From Mailhella sp. (GTDB lineage Bacteria; Desulfobacterota; Desulfovibrionia; Desulfovibrionales; Desulfovibrionaceae), in assembly GCA_017522745.1 (NCBI GenBank), contig JAFWYI010000298.1, positions 1-8,330 on the forward strand: DNA of 8,330 bases, given 5' to 3'. The position numbers and the translations under genes are program-made. Shown here in pieces: positions 1 through 6,631 of the stretch (the first letter of the stretch is position 1; each line of letters starts with the position of its first letter). Under the pieces are notes generated by a model that saw only the letters and a list, made by a program, of their open reading frames with translations, searched no databases and had not been told where the DNA came from.

Positions 1-646
1 ACGCCGGACTCTTATCCACCATGTTGAGTACAGAGGTCCATTCTGCGCCCCAGAAGGATACAAGGCTGGCCGCAAGAAGGGAATAGAACAGGATAGTGAC
101 GGCATGGTAGCCCCTCAGCAGGGCCATTTTGCTGAAGATGCTGTAGAGTGCGTACAGAACAGCACTGAGAATGCCGATCCCGATACTCAGCGCGGAGAGA
201 TCCCCTGAAGGAAGATGCTCAAGAACACCGCTTACGAAGACACAGCCCAGAATTGCAAGGGCAACACAGAAGATCTTTCGAGCCGTGACTTTTTCACCAA
301 AGAAAAGCCGCGCAAAGAAAATAACAAAGACAGGTCCCAGACTAAGCAGAACTGCCGAAAAGGATAGCGTGAGCCTGACGATAGACTCATTATAGCAGAT
401 ATTCAATCCTAGCATGCCGATCACACCGCTCATGATGAAGATGGCCAGATCGGCAGGACGAATACGCAACAGGTCACGACGGAAGACGAAGAGCGCTACG
501 AAAAGCAAGGCCGCAGCCATAGACGTTCTCGCCGCAAGGATCGTCAAATTATCCAATCCTTCTGCGGCAAGTATGCGTACAAAAAAACCTACGGATCCCC
601 AGAGTATACCTGCAATTATCGGAAGAATCAGTGCGAACCGGATCAT
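1..646 (-). CDS. EamA/DMT-family transporter, N-terminal part (cut by window edge)
   Basis: About 215 residues are readable without interruption from an ATG at 646-644; the C-terminus lies beyond base 1. The protein is almost wholly hydrophobic. It opens with MIRFALILPIIAGILWGSVG, continues with a membrane segment ending FVFRRDLLRIRP and the segment FSAVLLSLGPVFVIFFARLFFGE, and then KVTARKIFCVALAILGCVFV. The 'FFGEKVTARK' end of one helix followed by a glycine-rich helix is typical of the first EamA repeat; a second repeat begins near LSIGIGILSAVLYALYSIFSK. Family members have about 290-300 residues and ten membrane helices, so roughly three quarters is visible. The family exports or imports small metabolites or amino acids across the inner membrane; the substrate is unknown. 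A purine-rich AAGAGA lies about 7 nt before the ATG. The gene sits 68 nt behind the SDR gene, beyond a possible terminator, so it is either read by read-through or has its own promoter. Family assignment is firm. Confidence 0.88.
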   Translation of the reverse strand, partial: MIRFALILPIIAGILWGSVGFFVRILAAEGLDNLTILAARTSMAAALLFVALFVFRRDLLRIRPADLAIFIMSGVIGMLGLNICYNESIVRLTLSFSAVLLSLGPVFVIFFARLFFGEKVTARKIFCVALAILGCVFVSGVLEHLPSGDLSALSIGIGILSAVLYALYSIFSKMALLRGYHAVTILFYSLLAASLVSFWGAEWTSVLNMVDKSPA

Positions 647-676
647 GGATACTCTCTTGAATTACTAGGAGAAAGA

Positions 677-705
677 AAGGTTGGATCGTATCTGCCTCCA
701 ACCTT
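677..705 (-). terminator. Inverted repeat after the SDR gene, possible rho-independent terminator
   Basis: The sequences AAGGTTGGA (677-685) and TCCAACCTT (697-705) form a 9-bp perfect stem with an 11-nt loop. On the minus strand the hairpin begins about 10 nt after the SDR stop codon and is followed by TTCTTTCTCC, a broken U-run. This suits an imperfect terminator separating the SDR gene from the transporter gene. The stem is only moderately GC-rich, so partial read-through is plausible. Confidence 0.6.
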
Positions 706-714
706 CTTTAGTGC

Positions 715-1461
715 TTATCGCTTTGCAAACATTGTTCCTGCATCGGCTTGACAGGTAGGCATCACTTCTATCTTGCTTACGTTCATCCGCTGGGGGCAGT
801 TGACTACCCACCATACGGTATTGGCAATATCTTCGGCCAGAAGCGGCTCTCCTCCAAGATAATCTCTTTCAGAGGCCTCCACATCGCCCCCACTGTGGAC
901 AAGAGAGAATTCCGTGCGAGTCCGGCCTGGTTCAATGCATGTCACGCGAACAGGCGAACCGAGGAGATCGGCGCGCATGTTATCAGAGAAATGCCGGACA
1001 AAGGCCTTGCTCGCCCCGTAGACATTGCCGGTGCGGCAGGCGCGTGTCCCAGTGACGGAACCTATGTTGATCACGTGTCCTTTTCCACGTTCAAGCATGC
1101 CAGGGAGCAGGGCGCGTGTGCAATACAGCAGACCCAGGATATTGGTCTGCACCATGGTTTCCCAGTCATCCATGGAAGCCGTCTGTACCGGCTGAGTTCC
1201 CACGAACAGACCAGCATTATTCATGAGAACGGCTATCTGTGAAAATCCTTCGGGAATACTGGCAATGGCAGCATCAACGGCAGCCTTGTCCCGGATGTCA
1301 AAGCAGAGACCGAGAAAATTCTCTCCCAGCTCCGACCGCAGACTCTCGAGTCGTTCAGCTCGGCGTCCCGTGCCAATGACTTTCCATCCGTTCTGAATAA
1401 AAAGTTGTGCAGTGGCCTGACCCAGCCCGGAAGTAACACCAGAAATGAATATAGCAGACAA
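715..1461 (-). CDS. YdfG-like NADP-dependent short-chain dehydrogenase (3-hydroxy acid / semialdehyde type)
   Basis: This is a 248-residue classical SDR, the same length as E. coli YdfG. From the chosen start it reads MSAIFISGVTSGLG, the Rossmann glycine motif (G8, G12, G14). R33-R34 in GTGRRAERL suggest NADP(H) preference. NNAG is at 81-84, and the catalytic residues are S135 (INIGS), Y148 and K152 (NVYGASK). Segments such as DDWETM, TRALLPGM, GNVYGASKAFVR and VRVTCIEPGRTRTEFS closely follow YdfG, which oxidises L-allo-threonine, serine and 3-hydroxy acids and reduces malonic semialdehyde. Sulfoacetaldehyde reductases of the IsfD type are also SDRs, so the substrate is open. The start is TTG at 1461-1459: AAGGAG (1473-1468) lies 6 nt before it, and the next upstream ATG (1512) sits inside a hairpin and would translate the ribosome-binding site. 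It lies 68 nt behind the TRAP permease gene and may be co-transcribed if the intervening hairpin is read through. Confidence 0.92.
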   Translation of the reverse strand: MSAIFISGVTSGLGQATAQLFIQNGWKVIGTGRRAERLESLRSELGENFLGLCFDIRDKAAVDAAIASIPEGFSQIAVLMNNAGLFVGTQPVQTASMDDWETMVQTNILGLLYCTRALLPGMLERGKGHVINIGSVTGTRACRTGNVYGASKAFVRHFSDNMRADLLGSPVRVTCIEPGRTRTEFSLVHSGGDVEASERDYLGGEPLLAEDIANTVWWVVNCPQRMNVSKIEVMPTCQADAGTMFAKR

Positions 1462-1467
1462 GGAAAA

Positions 1468-1473
1468 CTCCTT
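1468..1473 (-). promoter_or_regulatory. Ribosome-binding site that fixes the TTG start of the SDR gene
   Basis: AAGGAG on the minus strand lies 6 nt before TTG (1461-1459). This start gives a protein beginning directly with the SDR first strand, as in YdfG. The alternative ATG at 1512 would add 17 residues encoded by a hairpin and by this ribosome-binding site. Confidence 0.8.
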
Positions 1474-1487
1474 ATATTTTAAATGAA

Positions 1488-1514
1488 GGGTGCCAAAAGC
1501 ATGTTTTGGCACCC
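1488..1514 (-). terminator. Strong hairpin between the TRAP permease and SDR genes, possible (partial) terminator
   Basis: GGGTGCCAAAA (1488-1498) and TTTTGGCACCC (1504-1514) pair perfectly over 11 bp with a 5-nt loop. On the minus strand it starts 15 nt after the permease stop and is followed by TTCATTTAAAATAT, which is U/A-rich but not a clean U-run. It could end the oxidoreductase-TRAP transcript, or attenuate it so that the SDR is made at a lower level. I saw no convincing separate promoter for the SDR gene between the hairpin and its start. Confidence 0.55.
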
Positions 1515-1529
1515 CGTCAGGTTTAATTT

Positions 1530-3380
1530 TTACATGAGGCTAGGTAGCCACAGCGATAGCGCAGGTACATATGTCACCAGGAGGATCATGGCTATCATAG
1601 CAGTGATCAGCGGAATGGCAGCCAGGGCAATGCGCTCTGTGCGTTCATCAGAAATGGCTGCGGCTACGAACAGGCTCTGCCCGATAGGCGGGGTGATGAA
1701 ACCGATGGCGAGGTTGCACACAAGGATAACGCCGAAGTGTACAGGGTCGACGCCCAGTTTTACCATCATGGGCATGAGGATGGGAGCCAGGATAAGGGTG
1801 GCGGATGCAGATTCCATGAGTGCGCCCACGATAAGCAGGAGCACGTTCACGATAAGAAGCATCGCCAGCTTATTGGAAGTAATGCCGATCATCCATTCCG
1901 CGATGAGGTCAGGAATAGATTCGATAGCCATCACGTAGCCGAATACGCTAGCCATAGCTACCAGGAACAGAACCGTAGCAGCCGTAACCGTGCTGTCCAC
2001 CAGAACCTGAACCATGTTCTGTCTGGTGATCCCCTTGAGAACAAACATGCCAACGAGGAATCCGTACAGCGCTGCGACACCAGCAGCTTCCGTAGGAGTC
2101 ATCACGCCGCCATAAATGCCGCCCAGGATGATGACGGGAACCATAAGCGCCCAACGAGCATCCCAAAGAGCCTTACCGATTTCTGCCCACGTATAGGTCT
2201 TGTCTTCCCCCTTCCAGCCGTTCTTCTTGGAAATATACCATGCAACGGTGCAAAGCAGCAGACAGGTGAGCAGGCCAGGAAGAATACCGCCCATGAAGAG
2301 CTTGCCAATAGAGACGTTGGTGATGACACCGTAAAGGACGAAGGGGTTGCTGGGAGGGATCATAACACCGATAGCGCCAGCACAGGCCACGATGGCGGCA
2401 GAGAACGCCTTGGAATAGCCGCGTTCCACCATGGCAGGGATCGTGATCATACCGATAGCGGCACAGGTGGCGATACCGGAGCCGGAAATGGCACCGAAGA
2501 ACGTACAGGCAACCACGGTCGCCATGGCAAGGCCGCCAGTGTGACGACCAAGCATCATATCCGCAAGTCCGATGAGCTGGGCGGAAAGGCCGCCCTTACC
2601 CATGAAGATGCCAGCCAGCACAAAGAAAAACACTGCCAGCATCGGGAAGGAGTCAAGCGAGTTATACGCCGTCTGGGCGAGGATATTCATCTGGAGGAAG
2701 CCGGAAGCATAGATAGAAAATGCACCGGAAAGACCGAGAGATACTGCGATCGGAATACCAAGCAGCATGCCGCCGAACATGGTGACCAGCAGAACAAAGG
2801 TGATGCTGTGTTCGATGAGCAGTAAGGGTGCGGCAAGGGCACCCGAGAAGGCGATAGCAAGAAGGAACTTGAAGAAGCCTTCTATTTTGATCAGCTTCAC
2901 TGTGTCCTGTACGACGCGGATGGCCATAAGCAGGAAGCCGATGAACAAAATAGAATAGGGGATAGCATAGGGAATACGAAGAGAAGGTGTGACCTGAGGG
3001 AATTTGAATTGCAGATTGATGAGGCGTATCCCGATGTACATAATGAGGACGCTCAGGGCAAACGTGGCAACATTATTAAACATCAGTACAAAATTGTGAT
3101 ATTTTGTAGGAACGAGCCAGTCGATCAATGCGGTCATGCGTATATTTTCACGACGCTTGATCACAAGAGGAACGGCAAAATAGGTGCCCCAAATGAGTGA
3201 AAAAAGAGCCAGTTCTTCCACAATCGAGGTATCTACATTCATCTTGAGCCAGGTACCAAAAATATAACGAGTGAGTACCTGATAGGGAATAAGCAGGCAG
3301 GCTGCCACGCAGGCGATGACGATGATAGGCTTTTCGGCATTTTCGTCCAGCCAGTGCAGGATGTTTCGATTGCTGGCCAT
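1530..3380 (-). CDS. TRAP transporter fused small and large permease subunits (DctQ-DctM)
   Basis: This 616-residue inner-membrane protein would use a sodium or proton gradient to move a substrate delivered by DctP. Residues 1-160 are the DctQ part: four hydrophobic segments near 18-38, 57-75, 96-118 and 138-158, with basic RRENIR between the second and third. A further hydrophobic stretch at 169-189 bridges to the large DctM part. DctM landmarks are GIPIAVSLGLSG (208-219), TFFGAISGSGIAT (293-305), MIPPS (340-344), GGVMTPTEAAG (424-434) and GFITPPIGQSLFV (560-572). Separate DctQ has about 160-200 residues and DctM about 425, so the length fits a simple QM fusion, a common arrangement. The ATG at 3380 is preceded by AGGAG (3391-3387) with 6 nt spacing. 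It follows dctP after an 87-nt gap containing a GC-rich hairpin. Substrate not determinable from the permease. Confidence 0.96.
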   Translation of the reverse strand: MASNRNILHWLDENAEKPIIVIACVAACLLIPYQVLTRYIFGTWLKMNVDTSIVEELALFSLIWGTYFAVPLVIKRRENIRMTALIDWLVPTKYHNFVLMFNNVATFALSVLIMYIGIRLINLQFKFPQVTPSLRIPYAIPYSILFIGFLLMAIRVVQDTVKLIKIEGFFKFLLAIAFSGALAAPLLLIEHSITFVLLVTMFGGMLLGIPIAVSLGLSGAFSIYASGFLQMNILAQTAYNSLDSFPMLAVFFFVLAGIFMGKGGLSAQLIGLADMMLGRHTGGLAMATVVACTFFGAISGSGIATCAAIGMITIPAMVERGYSKAFSAAIVACAGAIGVMIPPSNPFVLYGVITNVSIGKLFMGGILPGLLTCLLLCTVAWYISKKNGWKGEDKTYTWAEIGKALWDARWALMVPVIILGGIYGGVMTPTEAAGVAALYGFLVGMFVLKGITRQNMVQVLVDSTVTAATVLFLVAMASVFGYVMAIESIPDLIAEWMIGITSNKLAMLLIVNVLLLIVGALMESASATLILAPILMPMMVKLGVDPVHFGVILVCNLAIGFITPPIGQSLFVAAAISDERTERIALAAIPLITAMIAMILLVTYVPALSLWLPSLM

Positions 3381-3386
3381 AGGCGG

Positions 3387-3391
3387 CTCCT
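3387..3391 (-). promoter_or_regulatory. Ribosome-binding site of the DctQM gene
   Basis: AGGAG on the minus strand, 6 nt before the ATG at 3380-3378, supports that start. Confidence 0.75.
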
Positions 3392-3423
3392 AGAGCTGGA
3401 AGTCAGTCTGAAAGTGAGGCTAA

Positions 3424-3444
3424 GGGCGGGGCAATGCCCCGCCC
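3424..3444 (-). promoter_or_regulatory. GC-rich intercistronic hairpin between dctP and dctQM
   Basis: GGGCGGGGCA and TGCCCCGCCC are perfect reverse complements around one central base; in RNA this is at least an 8-bp all-GC stem with a 5-nt loop. On the minus strand it begins 23 nt after the dctP stop and is followed by TTAGCCTCAC, not a U-run, so it is unlikely to be an efficient intrinsic terminator. By analogy with other binding-protein operons it may stabilise the upstream dctP message and reduce the permease level. That role is inference. Confidence 0.7.
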
Positions 3445-3467
3445 GGTTTCAGCAAAGGAACAGAATA

Positions 3468-4481
3468 TTACTTCTGGGCTTCCTTGATGAGCTTAATGAA
3501 TTCAGGATCGATGTTCTTGGTGTATTCGGCGTACAGAGGTTCAAGATTCTTCTTGATCTCAGCCTTTTCAGCATCGGTCAGCTCGATGAGCTTGATGTTG
3601 TGCTTGGCGCAGTAAGCGGCACCGGCAGCATCATATTCCTTGGTCTTCAGCCATTCTTCCTGCTGGGACTTCTGACCGGCATCGATGATCATCTTCTGCT
3701 GTTCAGGAGAAAGAGCGTCGAACTTAGCCTTGTTCATGACCACGAAGAGCTTCGCCATGTTGTGGCGGGTGAGGAGGAAGCGGTCTTCGATTTCAGCGCG
3801 GTTACAGGCGGCGAAGGTGCCGAGAGAAATGATTTCGCCATCCACGGTGCCCTGCTGCAGAGCGGTGTATACTTCGGTCCAACCCACGGGGCAGGGGTTC
3901 ATGCCGATGGCGTTCACAAAGGCCTTTTCAATGGGGCTCATGGTCACACGAGCCTTAACGCCCTTGGCAGAGGCAAGGTCCTTCACGCCTGACTTGGAGG
4001 TGAAGGCATAGGAGCGGAAGGGGGAGTCAAGGGTCATGATGACCTTGAGGCCGACCTTGTTGGCTTCAGCATCAACATACTTGTACAGCTTGCCCTTGTA
4101 CTGGTCGAAGTCGCTCAGGAACTGATCGTTCTTTTCAAATTCGACCATGTAGGGAAGGTCCATGGCGAGCAGGGGCTTCACGAACAGGTTGAACTGGCTC
4201 TGGCCGACCAGAGAGAAATCGATAGAACCCTGCTGGGCCATTTCAGTCGTCACACGGTCATTACCAAGAACGCCGTTGTTCATGACTTTGACCTGCATAT
4301 CACCCTTGGAGATTTCCTTCAGGTTCTTTGCAAACTGTTCACAGCCATAGGTGTAGTCATCATTGGGGGCGCCAGTGTTGGCGAGACGGAACGTGGTCTT
4401 GGCTTCGGCGCAGACGGGGATGACAAGCATGCCAGCGATAGCAAAAGAAAGAGCGAAGCGAAGTACATGTTTCAGATTCAT
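3468..4481 (-). CDS. dctP: TRAP transporter periplasmic solute-binding protein, DctP family
   Basis: A 337-residue exported protein that captures the substrate in the periplasm and hands it to the DctQM permease. The N-terminus MNLKHVLRFALSFAIAGMLVIPVCAEA is a signal peptide with likely cleavage after an Ala near residue 25-27. The mature part starts TTFRLANTGAPNDDYTYGCEQFAKN, the usual first strand and helix of the family. The signature region KGVKARVTMSPIEKAF carries R178, aligned with the conserved arginine that in characterised family members binds the substrate carboxylate. It is followed by GMNPCPVGWTEVYTALQQGTVDG (194-215), the family hallmark. R156 in SPFRSYAFTSK is a second typical basic position. 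The length is normal. The ATG at 4481 has AAGGAG (4492-4487) 5 nt upstream. It lies 76 nt behind the flavoenzyme gene, which suggests the imported compound is the flavoenzyme's substrate or its precursor. An organic acid is likely; the exact compound is unknown. Confidence 0.95.
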   Translation of the reverse strand: MNLKHVLRFALSFAIAGMLVIPVCAEAKTTFRLANTGAPNDDYTYGCEQFAKNLKEISKGDMQVKVMNNGVLGNDRVTTEMAQQGSIDFSLVGQSQFNLFVKPLLAMDLPYMVEFEKNDQFLSDFDQYKGKLYKYVDAEANKVGLKVIMTLDSPFRSYAFTSKSGVKDLASAKGVKARVTMSPIEKAFVNAIGMNPCPVGWTEVYTALQQGTVDGEIISLGTFAACNRAEIEDRFLLTRHNMAKLFVVMNKAKFDALSPEQQKMIIDAGQKSQQEEWLKTKEYDAAGAAYCAKHNIKLIELTDAEKAEIKKNLEPLYAEYTKNIDPEFIKLIKEAQK

Positions 4482-4486
4482 ACGAA

Positions 4487-4492
4487 CTCCTT
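4487..4492 (-). promoter_or_regulatory. Ribosome-binding site of dctP
   Basis: AAGGAG on the minus strand, 5 nt before the ATG at 4481-4479. It begins 6 nt after the base of the large hairpin at 4499-4523, so folding of that hairpin could influence ribosome access. Confidence 0.75.
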
Positions 4493-4498
4493 GGCTTG

Positions 4499-4523
4499 CG
4501 GACGGCGGAGGCTCCGCCGTCCG
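4499..4523 (-). promoter_or_regulatory. Long GC-rich hairpin between the flavoenzyme gene and dctP
   Basis: CGGACGGCGGAG (4499-4510) and CTCCGCCGTCCG (4512-4523) form a 12-bp perfect inverted repeat around one central base; in RNA the innermost pairs would open to give a small loop. On the minus strand it is followed by CAAGCC and then the dctP ribosome-binding site, with no U-run. It is therefore more likely an mRNA processing or protection element than a terminator. It lies 35 nt after the flavoenzyme stop codon. Confidence 0.72.
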
Positions 4524-4557
4524 GTTCTATTTTTCAGGTTTTCCAACCTAGATTCCA

Positions 4558-6552
4558 TTACAGGCTGACAGCAGCATCCCAGCCGGATTCGATAGCCGTA
4601 CGGATAGTGCCAACACGGTCGCAGTCGCCGATGTAGATGACATCGAAGGCGGTATCGAAGAAGGCGTCGCGTTCAGCAGCAAGAGGCTTGGAGCCGGCGC
4701 TCACGATGACGGTATCGGCTTCGATGAACTGTTCTGCGCCGTCCTTATCCACATACTTCACGCCCTTATCCGTGATTTCCGTGCAGCGGGATTCAAGGCG
4801 CAGATCCACCTTATTCAGCTTCATGTGTTCTTCAAGGCTCATACGTTCGGAGATCTGAGAGTTGGCAGCGTGCCACTTGCTCATTTCAAGAACGGTAGCC
4901 TCACGACCCTTACCGGCCAGCTGGATAGCGATTTCGCAACCGACAGAGCCGCCGCCGACTACCACGAACTTCTGGCCGATCTTGTCTTCGTTACCAAAGA
5001 CATCCCAAGCCATGACAGCGTTTTCGATGCCGGGGATAGGCGGAACGGCCTGCTTGGCACCAACAGCCACGATGCACGCATCGAAGTTAGAGTTTTCGAT
5101 GAGCTGGGGAGTGGCTTCCGTGTTCAGCATGACAGTGATGTTGCTCTTCTTCACCTGGGTGATGAAGTATTCGCGCAGATCACGAACGTGGTTCTTGAAC
5201 CACAGATGGTCGGGGTACATGGCAAGCTGGCCACCAAGCTGGGCACCCTTTTCGAACAGGGTGACTTCGTGTCCGCGTTCGGCGGCCTTCACGGCAGCCT
5301 GCATACCGGCTACGCCGCCACCAACAACGGCCACCTTCTTGGGCTTCGGATTCTGGTGCATCATGTACACCTTGTACTTGCCCTGACGGAACAGCGGGTT
5401 GACGGAGCAATGGCCATCGAAGGTGGAGGTGTCGGAAATGTTGACTTCAGTGGTCAGGGAGCCACGGCGGCCACCGTCCAGGCAGTTGTCGCAACGGATA
5501 CAGGGACGGATGTCTTCTTCGCGGCCTTCACGGACCTTGTTGAACCAATCAGGATCGGCAACAGTCTGGCGGCCCACGAGCACGTAGTCGCACTTGCCTT
5601 CGGCAATGAGTTTTTCAGCGGTGGCGGCGGAACCGATAGCGCCTACTACGCCAACGGGGACCTTCACGCCGGCCTTTTTGAGCGTCCAGGCGGCATCAGC
5701 GTTATGGGCTTCGGGCACGAAGCAGGTCGGATGCATCTTCGGGCGAGCATAGGCGTCGAGGCGGGTACCGCAGGAAACATGGATCATATCCACATAATCC
5801 TGGAAGATAAGAGCCTGCTGGGCGCAATCGTCAGGAGTGATGCCGCCTTCCTTCTTGTCATCACCATTCAGGCGCACTTCGATGATCATGTCGTAGCCGA
5901 TGGCGTCGCGGATAGCCTTAATGACTTCGAGGGGATAACGGCAACGATTTTCTACGGATCCGCCGTATTCATCGGTACGCTTGTTGCACAGCGGCGAGAG
6001 ATAGTTGTTCATGAGCCAGCCATGGCCATAGTGAAGCAGGATGCCGTCAAAGCCGGAACGCATAGCCATAACTGCGGCATCGACATACATCTTCTTCACG
6101 TCGTCCATGTCCTTGCGATCCATTTCTTTGGTCATACGACCATTATACATGAACGCGCTGGAGCTCATGAGGGTATAGCCGGGCCACGGAAGCATACAGC
6201 AACCGGCATGGTAGATTTCACACATGGTCTTCACGCCATACATGTGGGCGGGGCGCTGAAGATTGTGCAGATAGATGAAGCCGTCGACTTCGTCATCAAG
6301 AACGAGGTCACCACGATGGCCACCGTTGGCGGGGATTTCCATGGGGACACAGATGCAGGAGGCGCCGCCACGGCAGAAATCCATATAGAATTCCACACCG
6401 TCACGGTTCAGGCGATGATGGGAGTCGACGATGTCACCCTGAGAGCCGAGCGGAGGAACCATGATACGATGCTTGAAGGTAACCTGTCCTTTCTTGCCAA
6501 CGGTAAGGGGAGAGAACGCGTGGGGATACTTTTCTTTGTATGCAGGTTTCAT
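4558..6552 (-). CDS. Iron-sulfur/FMN/FAD oxidoreductase of the 2,4-dienoyl-CoA reductase / BaiCD / trimethylamine dehydrogenase family
   Basis: A 664-residue cytoplasmic flavoenzyme without signal peptide; relatives reduce activated C=C bonds with NAD(P)H (FadH, BaiCD, enoate reductases) or oxidatively demethylate amines (TMADH). Residues 1-345 are an OYE TIM barrel: FSPLTVGKKGQVTFKHRIMVPPLGS near the start, CEIYHAG at 111-117, and an active-site HxxH (H174-Y-G-H177) in HYGHGWLMNNYLSP followed by KRTDEYGGS. A 4Fe-4S site follows with C351, C354, C357 and C382. The C-terminal half carries an FAD Rossmann motif VAVVGGGVAGMQAA (about 407-420), a second dinucleotide motif VVVGGGSVGCE (530-540), and a closing YIGDCDRVGTIRTAIESGWDAA. 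Length and order match the family. Odd point: 24 residues separate the third and fourth cluster cysteines instead of about 11-12. AGGAGG lies 5 nt before the ATG. It is the first gene behind a predicted sigma-54 promoter and precedes the TRAP genes. Reduction of an unsaturated carboxylate is my preferred guess; a TMADH-like demethylase is the alternative. Confidence 0.93.
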   Translation of the reverse strand: MKPAYKEKYPHAFSPLTVGKKGQVTFKHRIMVPPLGSQGDIVDSHHRLNRDGVEFYMDFCRGGASCICVPMEIPANGGHRGDLVLDDEVDGFIYLHNLQRPAHMYGVKTMCEIYHAGCCMLPWPGYTLMSSSAFMYNGRMTKEMDRKDMDDVKKMYVDAAVMAMRSGFDGILLHYGHGWLMNNYLSPLCNKRTDEYGGSVENRCRYPLEVIKAIRDAIGYDMIIEVRLNGDDKKEGGITPDDCAQQALIFQDYVDMIHVSCGTRLDAYARPKMHPTCFVPEAHNADAAWTLKKAGVKVPVGVVGAIGSAATAEKLIAEGKCDYVLVGRQTVADPDWFNKVREGREEDIRPCIRCDNCLDGGRRGSLTTEVNISDTSTFDGHCSVNPLFRQGKYKVYMMHQNPKPKKVAVVGGGVAGMQAAVKAAERGHEVTLFEKGAQLGGQLAMYPDHLWFKNHVRDLREYFITQVKKSNITVMLNTEATPQLIENSNFDACIVAVGAKQAVPPIPGIENAVMAWDVFGNEDKIGQKFVVVGGGSVGCEIAIQLAGKGREATVLEMSKWHAANSQISERMSLEEHMKLNKVDLRLESRCTEITDKGVKYVDKDGAEQFIEADTVIVSAGSKPLAAERDAFFDTAFDVIYIGDCDRVGTIRTAIESGWDAAVSL

Positions 6553-6557
6553 GGGAT

Positions 6558-6563
6558 CCTCCT
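6558..6563 (-). promoter_or_regulatory. Strong ribosome-binding site of the flavoenzyme gene
   Basis: AGGAGG on the minus strand, 5 nt before the ATG at 6552-6550. It is a full Shine-Dalgarno match and fits strong translation of this first gene. Confidence 0.8.
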
Positions 6564-6571
6564 AGATTATC

Positions 6572-6587
6572 GTACCGAAGAAGGTAC
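6572..6587 (-). repeat. Small inverted repeat in the flavoenzyme mRNA leader
   Basis: GTACC and GGTAC pair across a 6-nt TTCTTC loop (minus-strand reading). It lies in the roughly 60-nt untranslated leader predicted from the sigma-54 start, about 8 nt before the ribosome-binding site. It is a short stem, so a role is uncertain. Confidence 0.4.
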
Positions 6588-6597
6588 AGCGGTTGAG

Positions 6598-6608
6598 TGG
6601 CATTGCCA
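6598..6608. repeat. Short perfect palindrome TGGCATTGCCA near the predicted start site
   Basis: TGGCA and TGCCA are arranged symmetrically around one T. The element lies just downstream of the predicted sigma-54 start point and contains the predicted -35 box of the activator promoter. It could be an operator, but 11 bp of symmetry is weak evidence alone. Confidence 0.35.
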
Positions 6609-6631
6609 TTTTTATTTTTTAATGCGAAAAT
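6603..6631 (+). promoter_or_regulatory. Predicted sigma-70 promoter with extended -10 for the activator gene
   Basis: TTGCCA (6603-6608, five of six matches to TTGACA) is separated by 17 nt from GAAAAT (6626-6631, four of six matches to TATAAT). A TGC (6623-6625) immediately precedes it, giving an extended -10. Transcription would begin near 6638, leaving a leader of about 40 nt before the ATG at 6677. The -10 region shares bases with the sigma-54 promoter on the other strand. Prediction from motif matching only. Confidence 0.5.

Noticed and set aside
748..1242. A 164-codon plus-strand open frame opposite the SDR gene
   Set aside because: The SDR on the other strand has all catalytic motifs; this frame shows no family resemblance.
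1488..1514. TTTTGGCACCC in the permease-SDR gap as a second sigma-54 promoter
   Set aside because: TGGCAC resembles a -24 box, but no GC occurs at the required 10-nt spacing in either orientation, and it is fully explained by the hairpin.
1737..2825. A 362-codon plus-strand open frame opposite the DctQM gene
   Set aside because: The predicted protein is highly charged and His/Asp/Gly-rich, typical of an antisense reading of a membrane protein gene, with no recognisable domain.
3354..3992. A 212-codon plus-strand open frame opposite dctP
   Set aside because: It is a shadow of dctP and crosses the intergenic hairpin; no motif or start signal supports it.
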